A program made the translations under genes and the position numbers. This document shows positions 45,301 through 57,470 of a DNA stretch of 64,000 nucleotides, piece by piece. Each line of letters starts with the position of its first letter. Positions within the stretch are counted from its first letter, which is position 1. Source of the DNA: Sclerodactyla briareus (lineage: Eukaryota > Echinodermata > Holothuroidea > Dendrochirotida > Sclerodactylidae); the NCBI GenBank assembly GCA_026419785.1, contig JAODTK010000543.1:1-64000 (forward strand), given 5' to 3'. The notes beneath the pieces were generated by a model. That model saw nothing but the letters and a program-made list of their open reading frames with translations, searched no databases and was not told the origin of the DNA.

Positions 45301-45545
45301 CCTACATGCCAAACTAAATCAGTGTAGCACATACGGTTCTGCGAATCTTGCTTATGAGCTTTACAATATGATGTTAATAAAAAAGTAAAGTAATTAGTAA
45401 TTACCCCAACTAAGGTAATGACTTTGCTGCCAGAATTAATCCAGTCGTGTTACACCCAAACCCGCTGCTACACACACGGACATTTCTCATAATCGGCCTC
45501 TCACGGTTTGACGCAAATCCTTGCTAACGAGACAAGAGAAGAAAA
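42346..45545. other. No gene recognised
   Basis: A 111-codon minus-strand frame at 43476-43811 and others here have no recognised domain. CAGTGGTGGCGCCAGGATTT at about 43300 resembles the end of the 55.06 kb transposon and may be a related fragment. Homopolymers include C9 near 44306 and C10 near 44828. Confidence 0.35.
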
Positions 45546-45550
45546 GTGTT

Positions 45551-45628
45551 GACATACACACACACACACACAAATACACACACACCCATAACAAGCATTA
45601 CCACACGACACACACACGCCCTAGTGAC
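45551..45628 (+). repeat. (CA)n microsatellite
   Basis: ACACACACACACACACAAAT and two further CA blocks interrupted by AACAAGCATTACC. Confidence 0.95.
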
Positions 45629-45839
45629 CAGTAAGTCTCTTCCTGAATTTCATGTCAGGCGAGAACAAACTGACCAACTTGTATGCTTGAGCCAATTCCT
45701 TTCAATCAAATGCCCCCCGCCGAATAATGCTCACATTTCCATACAGTAATGTTCAAGAAATTCAAATCTGCGGCCAGCCTCCAACCCAATTGGAAGGTTC
45801 CTCGATGGGAATTCTCTAAGACATGGCTATGGTAGGAAT

Positions 45840-46860
45840 GGCGACCACGATGAAGAGATGAAGAAACGTAAGATTAACATCGATCAATTTCATAAATGTT
45901 ACTGTCAATTTCGGTGATTGCATACTGCCATAAGTAGTGGGAAGTGCCGCTCTTCATCTAGGGGGGAGGGGGGGGGGGGTCTGTAAGAATATTTTCCTGT
46001 ACGGTACGCTCAACTGATGGTGGCGCGAAAATTGTAATGAATAAAGTAGCTCCTTCAAGAGTGTTTCTAGAAGATAGAAGTTCATAATTTATTGTCAATT
46101 TCGTAAGGCTCAAAACTTCCTTGGATCATACGAGCCATGATGCTGGCCCCAAATTGTAAGGAAATATAAAACAATCATGAGTTCCTTCAAGAACGTTTCT
46201 TGAAATACAATTTTCTGAAAATTATTGCCAATTTTAGAGACGTTCTCACTGCCATACAACAAGCCGTACTTGCCGTTTCCTGCAATTTGAGGGGTCTGTA
46301 AAACGAAAATTTCCCTTGTACCCTAACGCGTCCTACTGATGGTGGGGGCTGCCGAATCGAATTGTAGGAAATACCACTCAAGCAGTTCCTTCAAGAACTT
46401 CTAGGAAACTTGAGTCTGAAATTTATTGTCAATTTTAAGGGACGTTGCTTACTGCCATAGATAACGGTCGGGAATTGCCGTTTTCTGCAATCTGAGGGTC
46501 TGTAAAGAAAACTTCCTGTAACACCCTACGCGTTCCCACTGAATGGTCGGCTGTCCGAATCATAAGGAATACACATCGATCAGTTCCTTCAAGAAACTGT
46601 TCTGACAATATGAAATCTGAAATTTATTGCCAATTTTGGGACGTTGCTTACTGCCTGAGTCTGGGAAATGCCGTTTCCTTCAGTCTCGGGGGTCAGTAAA
46701 AACAAAAATGTCCCTTGTATCCTACCGTCAACACCGATGGGGGGGGGGGTTTGGTTGCCCGATTTTCGGAATAACTTGAGGAGTTCCTTCACGAAATGTT
46801 TCTTGAAATGAAAGTTTCCTTCGAAACGCCAGAAATTTCAAAGGGGGACGATTGACACTC
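45840..46860 (+). repeat. 200-bp tandem array
   Basis: GTTCCTTCAAGAA-type words at 46051, 46181, 46383, 46581 and 46782 mark units of about 130, 202, 198 and 201 bases. Every full unit holds AATTTATTG.CAATTTT, GACGTTG/TTCTCACTGCC, GCCGTTTCCTGCAAT-like and GAGG.TCTGTAAA words. About four and a half copies. The G-run near 46741 lies at a site where other units have GGTGGGGG or GGTCGG. Confidence 0.92.
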
Positions 46861-47659
46861 CCTTCTCTTATACCCTCACGACGCGGTCCATATGGGAGCC
46901 CTGCGTTAACTTTTCCTCCTTCACAGAAACCTACTGCTAATTACAGATTAGGGGACCGTGCCCGCGGATCATCAGGGGTACTGTCTAATCGTAATCACGC
47001 GAGTTGCATGAATACCAAAAAAACGTACACAATTTGCAAAAGAAAAAATCTGAACAATGAAAATGAGAAAATGTAGGGTTGTGTTGTGTGGGTTAGGGTG
47101 AGGTTTCTTTTGTCCATTGAGAGCTCATCACCCCAGTATAAAAAATCGTTCGGCAGGGCCCTGGTCGGGGTGTGTAAATTTTCGCGTACCCACTCGGACT
47201 CCCCGACTAAAATTAATGGGGGGCGGCTTTCCTGGCGAGGGGGGGGCCCTGCTCCCATATTGAACTTTTTTTCACCATTTGCTGATCACTAACTTCCGCA
47301 GCCCACAACCCAGACGCTCCAAGGTCATTGCACGCACACAGAAAATTCAGCTGGACTTCAATTGATAAACTGCATTATTTTCTCCTAGTTAATCATACCT
47401 TAATAAAAGTACATGGAAATGATGGGAAAAGGTTTCTCTTAAGAAATATGTCACTAGTTTCCCGTAAAAAACACAGCAATCGTGGTTCGAAATGAGTCAT
47501 ATTTAGGACGGACGTCTGGAAATTCTTGTTTGAAGTGTTGTTTAATCACACCCCCCTACCTACAGTGTTGCACACTGTTGTAGAGTCATAGAGGAGGTTC
47601 AATGAGTAGGTAATATACTTTTTCGCTCCACCTGAAATGACGAGGTGGAATGCTGCGTA
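46861..47659. other. No gene recognised
   Basis: No domain-bearing frame. GGCGAGGGGGGGG and AAATTAATGGGGGGCGG-like stretches occur near 47210-47245. Confidence 0.4.
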
Positions 47660-48861
47660 AAGCCGCGGTTCCATGCCACGGGGGCGGGCGGGCGGGCGGG
47701 CGGGCGGCCGGGCGGAGGGCGGGCGGGAGGGCGGGCACGCGGACAACGCGAGTGACCCGTTTCCATGACACGCGGGCGGGCGGCCGGGCGTTTTCTCGAA
47801 TCACGCACCTCTGCACCTTTAGTGTGTATATGCGCTTATATAGAACCGTGTTAGCCTACTATATTTTTTAGTATTAGTATGATTATTATTATATTAATTA
47901 TTATATTATTATTATAAGTAGTAGTTAAGTGAGTAGGCTAGTTAGTAGTAGTAGTAGTAGTAGTATTTATCAAACCCGATACCCATGGCCTACTGTGTTT
48001 AAACCTGGTGTTTAGTTCTATTAGAAACCATGTTTAAATGTCAACGATAGCGCCTAAAATACAAAAAATAATTAATACACAACTTCACAATGGCCAGGTT
48101 TTGGAGATTTATTAGCATACAATTGACACGGTCAAATGGTTTAACATGCGAATACTGTGTTCAAATAGGTGTCGGCCGTTAAAAATGGGAAGGGGAGAGG
48201 ATGGAGAGTATGAGAATTGTATAAGATCTCATTACGAGTTGTTGAAACAGTTAGGAGTGTTGCTTGGAACATGATTTGACCATAAACTTTGTTCTCTACT
48301 CTGCCACTTAGGGCAACAAGCCATTAATATTGCAGGGAAATCCCCGGAATCGCGGTGGCGGGCGGGCGGGCGGGAGTGCGTTTTCGCGCAGAATCGTCAG
48401 GTATCGATTTTTTCCGCCCGCCCGCGTGCCCGCGTGGTATTTCGTAATCGATTTCCGGGAATTTCTCTGCAATCGTACCGGCTTGTAGCCCGTTAATGGA
48501 GAGCGATGTAGAGGACAAATATATTAATTATGTTCAAAATGAATGTTCCAAACAACCTTCATAACTGTTTCAACACTAGGGATGAGATTTTATACAGATT
48601 CTCTATTTTTAACGGCCCCAGACACCTATTTGAACACATATTACATGTTTAAAAACATTGATATGTCAAGTATTTGACTAATGAAATCTCCAAAACCTGT
48701 CAACTTGTGAAAGTTAATAGTGGGCCGTAATCGTTGACATTTAGAACAAGGTTTTCAGGAAAAATGAACACCGGGTTAGGTTTAAACACTAGTATTTGCG
48801 TCCGTTGTCTGATAAATAATAATAATAAAATTAATAATAATAATAATAAGTAAATAATAAA

Positions 48862-48919
<58 letters not shown>

Positions 48920-49030
48920 GGCTTTATCGAGTCTTATTAGCGCATATACACACTAAAAGTGAGAAGAAGGGCCGTGACTCGAGAAAACGCCCACCCGCCG
49001 CCCGCCCGCTGTGCATGGAAACGAGTCTTA
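47660..49030. mobile_element. 1.3-kb palindromic foldback element, copy 1
   Basis: Left and right halves (about 47752-48385 and 48400-49030) are inverted copies meeting near 48392. Outer ends: CGTTTCCATG... followed by (GGGC)n G-rich repeats and GTTTTCTCGA on the left; the complement on the right ending GCATGGAAACGAG. Paired words include GTGTATATGCGC with GCGCATATACAC, an ATT-rich repeat with an AAT-rich repeat (about 47875 and 48815-48920), CAGGTTTTGGAGATTTATTAG with its diverged complement near 48690, and GGAACATGATTTGA with a diverged complement near 48543. G-rich blocks also flank the centre. No transposase frame exists. An extra G-rich segment at 47660-47750 adjoins it. Confidence 0.9.
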
Positions 49031-50980
49031 ACTGGTACGAGTTTTCAGACAACAGAGCTAGATATTAATCTTTCACTGCCATGTGAATCGCCTTAAAAGA
49101 TCGGAGGAGGACAGAAAGGTTTCGAGTTATGAATTAGGATTAATAAAATAATCATGGAAATCGTTGATGTTGCACAGTAATTTAGCTCAAAATGCTTTTT
49201 TAGAGGTTAAAAAATGACGGAGGATAACTTGAAGTGAACAGACATATTAGCCCAAACAAAGTAAGAACACCACTTTTCTTTCCATGCTTGAGAACTTAGT
49301 TTTGTGTCATTCGTTGAAGGACGACTGTAGCCATGGATCACATTAGAGCTTAGATCGTTACGAATGAAAACTTCATCGATAGGTGAGACCCCAGTTTCGA
49401 ATACGATTTCCTATCTGGAGTTTTATTGGCCTCCAAGTTTGGTCCTTAGAGCAGATAAATTGAGGAGAAACGCAATTGCCGCAATAACGCAATGACGTCA
49501 CACATTGACAACCCGGAATGAATTATTTGAATTTCATTCTTTTCATTTTGTTGAATAAGTCAAACTTCAGCAGAAGTTCTTAGATCTTCCTCTCACCAAT
49601 TAACCAGCCACACCTTCGACCCACTCAGCCTTTCTCCCTATAGACTAACTGATTCTTCGAAGGGAAATATGGTGAAGTTCAATAGAACACAGATTGTTTG
49701 CAGGTTGTGCAAGTATGCATCATTCAATATTGCATGATGGGAATGACTTTTCTGATCTTGCGCAATACAGCAAACTTCAAAGGACTGTAGACTCCGTAAA
49801 CGGAACATCTATACAAACTTTCGGGTCGGACTGACGCATTCAGTTTCTCTCCAGCTATTTATTAACTTCTTGCTAATTCCTCCTGCATGTTCCTTTATGT
49901 GAACTCCGAACGAGGCTACCATTCCGAGGTCCCAGTTGACCTGGATCCTATTTCCCCCTATAATTCAAATCCAGCCTGAAAATGATAAATCCCTGTTGGA
50001 ATCAACAAACACCCTAGGAATGACTTTCACGGACCCAAACTACGGGTCCATGGGTACTTTTCCCATGGTAAATACGCACACCCTTTGGGATTGTTAAGCC
50101 AGTTGTAATCTCGGGGTTTTTTCATTCTATAAATTCAAATAGATCTCATAGCAAAACACTGAAAAAAAAAATCGTTACTTAAAGAATTCATTTGAAACCA
50201 TTCCCTAACTTCGGGAGCAAGAAGTAAGGACGAATTTATTGAATAAGCTAAAACACACACCCGACTCCACAGAATGTTGTCCTCACATGTTTGCATACGA
50301 ACCTGGAACAGACATAGCAGCATCTTAAAGTCACGAAAGACCATAATTATAAATATAAATCTGAACAAACGAAAAGTCATACGTTATTCCTGATAATTTC
50401 ACCACTGCTACATATCAAAGGAAGGAACGAGCCCGATTTTCGGAGCATAACTGCAGGATCAACTAATACATGTGCAGGCGTTAAACCGCCACTGTATACC
50501 GCATAACAGCCCTTTGTGACCTCGTCAGAGGATCACATTGATCCGACGTGACTTGGGAATGGCCTACGTACCTGTTGTTCAGCAGGACCAACTGTAGGTC
50601 CACATCTCCATCCACCGAGTTTTGACGAATCTGACAAGTTAGAAATATCGTAGAGAAACCACAAATTTGAACCTCGGGATGACCTTGAATCAACCGTCAT
50701 ATTATTCAGTTGACCAACTTTTGTGCCCACCCACGGTTCCGTGTGAATCCGGACAAACTTCTGTATTTTCCGTTGTCCGCAAAAAAAAAAAAAAATGACC
50801 TCCTTTGGCCTCGAAATCACGGTCATGTTTCTCGGTCTCGGACGAACTTTTGTTTTCAACCCACCACGTCATTCGGGTCAATTCTGATAAACTCGGATAA
50901 ATTCGTGTAAAACCAAACCCACAAATAGAGGGGCGCAACGGCAGTGATGCCCACATTTGAACTCGATCCGTGATTACACT
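49031..50980. other. No gene recognised
   Basis: Short frames only; the minus-strand frames at 50481-50956 overlap each other and an A15 run at about 50781. Repeated words such as ACAAACTT/GAACTTTTGT occur near 50715-50850. Confidence 0.4.
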
Positions 50981-51124
50981 ATGGCGGACATGTTACCAAG
51001 TTTCGGAGCAATCGGAGGAAGCGTTGAAGAGTTATTGCCTAACCGCATAAAGTTTCCGAATGCGGTGGCAGCGGCGGTGGCGGTTGCGTCTAAGACGCGG
51101 CTACACGTCAACCCAAAACCATGA
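50981..51124 (+). CDS. 47-codon ORF, unknown
   Basis: ATG 50981 to TGA 51122-51124. It starts MADMLPSFGAIGGSVEELLP and later has an Ala/Val run from GCGGTGGC repeats. The ATGGCGGAC start is typical of animal genes, and the Ala run comes from a short CGGTGGCGG repeat. No splice donor is obvious. The sequence after it (CCTTGAACGATGTTGCGGGG) looks like repeat DNA. Low confidence. Confidence 0.2.
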   Translation: MADMLPSFGAIGGSVEELLPNRIKFPNAVAAAVAVASKTRLHVNPKP

Positions 51125-51444
51125 TATCCCCCGAACCTTGAACGATGTTGCGGGGATATATTATAGGTGGCTATAATATTAGCTGGAGATAAATGAATGC
51201 TCGGTCAAACCCGAAGTTCCTACGACATTCCTTTATATGACGTAGTCCTTTTAAGTTTGTGGGGTAATGGGTATTTATATGGCGCAATATCGGAAAGTAT
51301 CCCAGCATGCAATAAGACTGATTTCATATACTCGCACAAGAGGCACAACCCTGCAACATGCTTGTTTTCTATTGAATTCACAACAATTAGTTTCACCTTC
51401 AAAAATTAATTTATTCTATGTCAGTGAGAGGATGGCTGTATAGG

Positions 51445-51745
51445 TGCGTTGGGTTATACTTTGGTGGGAGAAGACAACAGAACTTCGCTAAATGTCGACT
51501 TATTCAACGATAAAACCATGCATTAACAAGGACATAACTTTCGTCCAGATGCCGTCATGCGTTATAGCGGGATTCTCTCCGATTTCTCTGCATCTGGGCC
51601 AATTGTTGGAAGGCCTATAACTGCCGCATAGTAACATCGTATTGAAATGGGTTTGAACCTATAGATCCATTTTCCATTTTCCCACACTCTACCACGAATT
51701 CCTCGTTGTCCAAGCCTGCATTGGCCTTCAAATGAATAGGAGAAT
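51445..51745 (+). repeat. Dispersed repeat, copy 2 (pair with 20.88 kb)
   Basis: Same order of shared words as the copy at 20880-21190. Confidence 0.85.
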
Positions 51746-52699
51746 AACCGGGGAGTGGATGAAACGATTAACACTAATCGACCATAATCTCGATTTTTAC
51801 GTACCGGAACGTTCCATGCCGCACTCCGCGTGTGTTGTTACACAATTTGACTCTGACTTGTTAGCACGATATCGAACGAAATGCAACTCATGCACGAGTT
51901 CAAATTAGTGTTCTGGGTTGCACATAATGTTGAGGATGAACACTTTTATTTATGCGTAAAGTTGTAGGTACAAAGTACGTGCAAGGTCCTAATCATTGGT
52001 CCACATTTCATTGTCAGGTGCAAATTACGATGGTTCAAGCCCCGAAACACTATTACTAAGTGATTCACTCTTTTCCAAGTTGGTCCCATATAAATTAATA
52101 GCGATCCGGAACTTTGATCTTTATCAGGCTAGTTCCGCCCCCATCCTTTGATTCATCATCAGTGCCAATACACGTAAACGCCCTTGTCGTGGGTATCCAC
52201 ACGCATGGCATGGGCCCTGTCATACCCGACTATCCCCTCCTTCGGGTCCCGGTCGAGTTGCGACGAGTGAGGAATATAATCAGGGAAACTTCCACTGAAT
52301 TAGCATCACAAACGTTGTCACTCCAGAATTAATGCTTCCGAACCGTCTTACTGACGCTGATGTCTTCACAAGCTGTGTTCCGGCCTAGTCACAACGGCAG
52401 ACTGTTGCGAGCGTCGAGCACTCTGGATTGATTGACGGCTAGGAGTTCCATGCCAGTACCTGGCGCCCCAAGCTTTGACTAACACGGGAACCTAACCTGC
52501 AGCGGCGTAATGGATGGCTCATCCGTTTTCTGAATTCTTCTATCTACTTACTGATCGTGAATTTCTGCGGCGCACAAAGATAGATAATTGGTTCCATGAA
52601 AGCTAAAATTTAATAATTAGGGCAAACCATACCCGAAAAGAAGCCGGAAAAAAGGCACTGTACTAGCGTATGCGGATGCGTATCGCTGCGATGAGGTTC
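51746..52699. other. No gene recognised
   Basis: Mixed sequence without a persuasive frame. Confidence 0.4.
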
Positions 52700-53345
52700 T
52701 GTGGAATATCTCTCCTCTTCCTCAACAAGCCAAGCAACGACAATATTCATGGGCTGCTGCCTTCTTATAGTCTTTTCGTATAACCGTTATAAGGTGATTT
52801 TCGTCTTTCTCTGCTGCAACGAACATTCTTTTTTTCGTAAATTCTGTGATTTTCACATCGCCGCCCGGATACCATCTCATCTATGTAATACCCCCTTAGG
52901 CCGGATTTCCATAGATTCTAAGCGTATTGACATCGCTAATACGTCAACTGAGCTGGCAAAGCCAACGAAAGTCCTCCAATATACTCCTACACAAACTTTA
53001 GTAATACACAAGTGCAAAAAAATGATACAAACAATAAATTTCGATGAATTTACCACAGATGCAAAGAAATATAAAAGAAGTCAAACCAACACCGAATAGG
53101 CTATATAAGGGATATGTAACCAATGCGTATACGATGCTCTCAATCAACCCGCGAATAAATCTATGGAATGGGATCTTCTTAAAAGCCGACCAACGACAAA
53201 CGCATGGGCTGCTGCATTCTTACGATCTTTTCGCATAAACTTACAGACAGTGTTTGTCCTCTTCTGAAACAGTACGTTCGTTTTCCGCAATGTGTTATTT
53301 TTTCACCATCCAAACCACCGCGGATACGCCTACGCATCTATGGAA
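52700..53345 (+). repeat. Direct duplication, 460-bp period
   Basis: A segment of about 180 bases at 52702-52890 recurs at 53163-53345: TGGAAT..., CAACGACAA, CATGGGCTGCTGC.TTCTTA, TCTTTTCG.ATAA, and CGCGGATAC/CCCGGATACC..CATCTATG. The intervening 270 bases have no obvious copy. The 132-codon frame at 52701-53099 is not kept in the second copy, so coding is unlikely. Confidence 0.8.
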
Positions 53346-55047
53346 TCCCAGCCAAGTTATAAGGTCTCAACTTGATGACAACACCCCCGGTAACGATAAA
53401 CGGTATTGCGAAGTCCCGGTGGGTGTCACCATTACCGGGCCTGCCCACTTGCGGAGAATCGAAACACATACAAATTCTTGAAGACCGCGGCCTCAACCTG
53501 CCCTCTATTTTCTCAAAAAAAAAAACGGGCATGAAAGCCCCGAGTCTGTGGATAACTGCGGTGCCCCTGTTACAGTTATCATCCCGTACGGACGCTTTCC
53601 CCCAACCCTGGGCGTCGCTTCACCCGAACAAAATCTGGTTGAAATAGCTCGAAATTTCGAGCCTCCCGCTCGGAATTATCCTCATCCCAACCCTGTTCAA
53701 TAGAGTCCAGCAACCATGATAGCGTCTATTTAATAAATAATTGCCAACCCTCGCTATCATCCCGGGGACAGCAGAACCTCTTGAAAACTATGTATTTAAG
53801 ACACCGTCAAACTTACTGGGTGAATAGCCCGAAAGTCCGGGGATTGCCATCGCCGAGTTCGATCGACACGATGCAAAACCGCTGCGGATATGCTATGGGT
53901 TGAAAAATCAGCGCTCTTGTCGGTGGTTCAACATCGCGCCGGTTTCTACGACCGTGCGGGCGTTGGCGCTGGCGGGCGGAGCGCAGAAGGCGTCTATATA
54001 TAGCGGTACTCCCCGCGAATTGCTTCGTACGGACATTGGCCGACCCCAGATGACTTCCGACTCAAACCCCAAAACAATACTCCCCAAACCATACTCGTTC
54101 GGATCGCAATAGTGTGAACACTCCTAACGAAAATAACACATTAACTCGACGTCCTATAAAAAACATACCTTGTGCCTATATTCCATACATTCCCGAAATG
54201 GTTCGGGTTTTCCTCTCTTATCTCGTATTACAATCACAATTATACACTTGATTGATACATATGTGGTTCTGCAAAGCCTGGATTCACTACAATTGGAAAC
54301 AATTTGCTCAAGTTTGACGGCACTATTTCCAATACCAAGCAATTTATTATTTATAGTCCTGTTGAAACAGGCGTTTGACTTTGTTCAACTAGTATCAGCC
54401 TCATTCCCTCATGTGTGCAGGATGACCCGTTAACCATAGTGATGTTTGGAACCGTTGTTATATACTAAAGAGCGATGCCCCCCTCTAATAGTAACGGCTT
54501 TCTCCATATCGTCTGCTTTACGTTTCATCAATGCTCAAAATCCTGTTCATTTCGAGACTGAAAACGACAGCCTCAAAGTTTAATATGAATCCGTTCAAAG
54601 TTTTGAAAGTTGTCGTTGAAATATTTCGTTGTCGGCCGATGCTCCAATTCCGTTTTCCTGTGGATTTTTTTAGAAAATTGTTATCCCGTACTATTTCCCT
54701 CCAAGACATTTCATTTTGGTCAAGTATTAGCCTCTCCCCAGTCGCGGTTTCGAGTTTCATTCACTTCAAAAGTCCGTTCCCAGTACAATTGAAACGACTT
54801 CAAGGTCAAATACCAAGTGGTCCAAGGAGATGCTCCCTTGGGAGAAGCGGCTTGATTTTCTATGTCTGTGAACCAGCCGATCGGCCAGTTCACGTGTCAC
54901 CTGTTCGAAGGGCTGGAAATTCTAATGTCCAGCATGAGCAATCCACGTGCCTAATTTGAACTTGATACATCCTTCCGTCCTTAATATCGTGCTGACAGGG
55001 GGAGTTCAAGAGTTCACCATACACCACCCACACACACGCACCCCACA
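53346..55047. other. No gene recognised
   Basis: The longest frame (142 codons at 54531-54959) has Phe/Ser-rich residues and no motif, and an opposing frame overlaps it. CA-rich low complexity lies at 55021-55050. Confidence 0.35.
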
Positions 55048-56335
55048 CGCACAGACACTGGCGTAGCCAGGATTTGATTGGGGGTGGCCATGGGGGAGGG
55101 TGTAAGGGGAGGGGTGTCCCCTCCCCTTTGGAAAATTTTTGCATTTTTAGGATCCCTCAGATGAAATCTGGTTCAACATTGTCATCATTTAATACATTCT
55201 TTCCTATACAAAAAATCTTGTTCTTGTTCTTGAGAAGTGGTCAATTTTCTATTTCCACGTGGATCAAGATCATAGGCGTACAGGACTCTTCCATTTTTTT
55301 TGGGGGGGGGGCAGAAGCAATTTTCCCCAAATCTTGAAAGCCGCATGATGGAAAAGTATTACCGCGCGCGGAACGCGCGAAAAAAAAATAGCTTGTTTTG
55401 ATTGAAATTTCCTCCTGAATTTCGCCGAATGGTCTCCTTCTGAATTTTTATCATTTTCTGCCTGTCTATTCCGGTCCCATTTGGGGGGGGGGAGGTGGGT
55501 GTCCTTGTACAAATTACTTCCGCACTCCCCATTTTATACGAATGAATCAACTGTCCTGGTATGAATTGCCGGGAGTGTCCCGCTCCCTTCCTCTTGTGCC
55601 ATGCTTCAGCTATCCAGGGAGGTACCCAGGATGCTAATAGCCACAGGATCAACGATTGCTAAAATCTAAAAAACCTAACTAATTTGCCCGAATCTGAAAT
55701 AGTTATTATCGGTTTGTATCAAAAGCAGACAACATAACCACGGCTACTACCGCGCAGGGAGCACGCAATTTTTTTTTGCGCATTGCTTGGATATCATCTA
55801 TGATATCCCCCTATAGGCGTACGGGGTTCAATATTCATGGGAGGGGCTCTTCATAATTTTGCCACTGTTTTTGCCCGAACTGGGATGGCTAGCTTAGTGC
55901 CCTCCCCCCTTGCACCCGCCTATGAATGTTGGATATTGACCAAACAATTGAATTCAAGGCAATCTGCCTGGGAATGAGGAGAGCGGAACCCAAAGTGACA
56001 ATGTTGTTGGAGGGGTATCTACGCACCCCTCGTATGCCATGTCTTCTATGATCTAAAGAAACTTGCCGCAACTGCAAATGGGCACAAAATCGTGTATATA
56101 TAACGGTTACTAATGCGCGCGAAGCCGCGCAACAATTTATGCACACTGTTTGGATATTGACCAAAAAATTGGGCTTCCAGAGTAGCATTCAAGCAATCTG
56201 ACTAGCAAATGATGAAAGAGAGAGCCGCATAAGTGCCAAATGTTGTTGTCATTAAGTAAAATTAAAAAAAAAATGGGGGGGAATTTCGATTGGGGGGCCC
56301 TCGCCCCCTCTTGGCTACGCCAATGCGCACAGACA
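55048..56335. mobile_element. Non-autonomous DNA transposon with 10-bp target duplication
   Basis: The ends are inverted: TGGCGTAGCCAGGA at about 55059 and CTTGGCTACGCCA at about 56310-56322. The 10 bases CGCACAGACA lie exactly outside both (55048-55057 and 56326-56335). A duplication of that size with short inverted ends fits Mutator-like (MULE) transposons. The interior has no transposase. It holds G/C-run edges (GGGGGGGG near 55300 and 55485), CGCGCGGAACGCGCG palindromic words and an internal direct repeat (TTGGATATTGACCAAA at 55929 and 56152). Frames at 55074-55652 are not coding. Confidence 0.85.
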
Positions 56336-56960
56336 TGATTACATAGAACCCCCCTGTCTTCCGCTTACGTGCAAGGTATAAATAAAAGTGATTTGATCAC
56401 GTGAATGATCACGTGAAATAGTGTGTGGGGAAGTCCCTTCGGTTCAGGCTTGCTGATAATTATTTTGACGAGTACTAACTTACAATTGAGTAAAAATATT
56501 TACTACTGACTCCGTACATGTATTTGATTACTATCATTTCTGATTTAAGAGGAATCTTTCTATTCTCTCGATTCGTTCTGATCTGTACGTTTTTCGAAGA
56601 AAAATATGTCCGGGCTAGGCTTGAAAACTTCTTGTCTTGCATTCAATATTTACCAACCGAATGAAATACAGCCTACAGCAAGGCCTATCGTATCGTCGCG
56701 TTCACTTCACTGAGTTCAAGCAAGCAGAGTTTCCACAATTGCCTCTTCAAACTCGATTCAAATTCATGATGTCTTGGGCAACAAACAACCATCCTATACC
56801 CTAGTTATGTAAGTATCTCACCTACCCTATGATCGATTGTTCCCCGAATCTCATTATTGCGAGACATATGCCAAACACTTTCTTCAGTGCCTAACTTAGA
56901 GCCCTTAGGCAAAGTTAGGGCCACACTAACCCATACTGGGCCTAGCTAGGCTAGTCAGTG
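56336..56960. other. No gene recognised
   Basis: The palindromic GATCACGTGAATGATCACGTG at 56395-56415 is a small inverted/direct repeat. Otherwise featureless. Confidence 0.4.
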
Positions 56961-56974
56961 CGTGTACGCTTACC

Positions 56975-57055
56975 AGTCGAAACGTACCTTCACCAAAACG
57001 TCCCCGCTTTTTAGAGACCAAAAAGTACTCGTGTGACCAAAACGTCCCGAGGAAG
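56975..57055 (+). repeat. ACCAAAACGTCCCCG minisatellite, copy 1
   Basis: CACCAAAACGTCCCCGC, GACCAAAAAGTACTCG and GACCAAAACGTCCCGAGG follow one another. A related cluster lies inverted at 62870-62970. Confidence 0.65.
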
Positions 57056-57470
57056 ACCAACACTGGGTGCAGCAGCAGGCCATTGATTTTGAACCATGGA
57101 TCAATACAGTGGAACTGATGATCCGCTAATTGATTTTGATGAAGGCTATACTGTGCACTATGGCTGATTCTCTGGTCCTGCAGGCCCAACTGCAACATTT
57201 CGATATGTTTTACAAAAAATAAACTGTGCTGCTGCCTATGTATGATGCATAACCATTTCACTATGAGGGGTTTGTGGCTTATTGGAAGGCCGGAACAATG
57301 GGCGCGCTCAGCTGAACATAGGTGTAATGCAGCCAGTCCACTGAATTGTAGGAAGACCGAACAATTGTTGCAGTCAGCCATTCCATTGAATCCTTAACCA
57401 TGATCATACCGTAGAACTGATGATCCGCTAATTAGATTTTGGTGGAGGCTATGACTTTTCGACCAGCCCC
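57051..57470 (+). repeat. 300-bp tandem duplication
   Basis: Units start GGAAGACC at 57051 and 57351. Both include a GCAGC/GCAGTC word, CCATTGA, then AACCATG and GAACTGATGATCCGCTAATT followed by GATTTTG.TG.AGGCTAT. The 151-codon minus-strand frame at 56926-57381 spans the first unit and shows no family. Confidence 0.8.
57096..57167 (+). CDS. 23-codon acidic ORF, possible N-terminal exon
   Basis: In the first unit of the tandem duplication, ACCATGG is a strong Kozak start for MDQYSGTDDPLIDFDEGYTV and three more codons before TGA. The residues are compact and acidic. The second unit has lost this frame. It could be a real first exon that splices before the stop, or chance. Confidence 0.2.
   Translation: MDQYSGTDDPLIDFDEGYTVHYG

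Noticed and set aside
45551..45628. Regulatory CA element
   Set aside because: Ordinary CA microsatellite; nothing more can be said from sequence.
47586..47871. Arg/Pro/Gly-rich frames over the G-rich repeats
   Set aside because: Translation of (GGGC)n-type repeats inside the foldback element.
54531..54959. 142-codon plus-strand frame
   Set aside because: No motif, an opposing frame covers much of it, and no splice or start context supports it.
56926..57381. 151-codon minus-strand frame
   Set aside because: It crosses a tandem duplication and a minisatellite, and its residues match no family.
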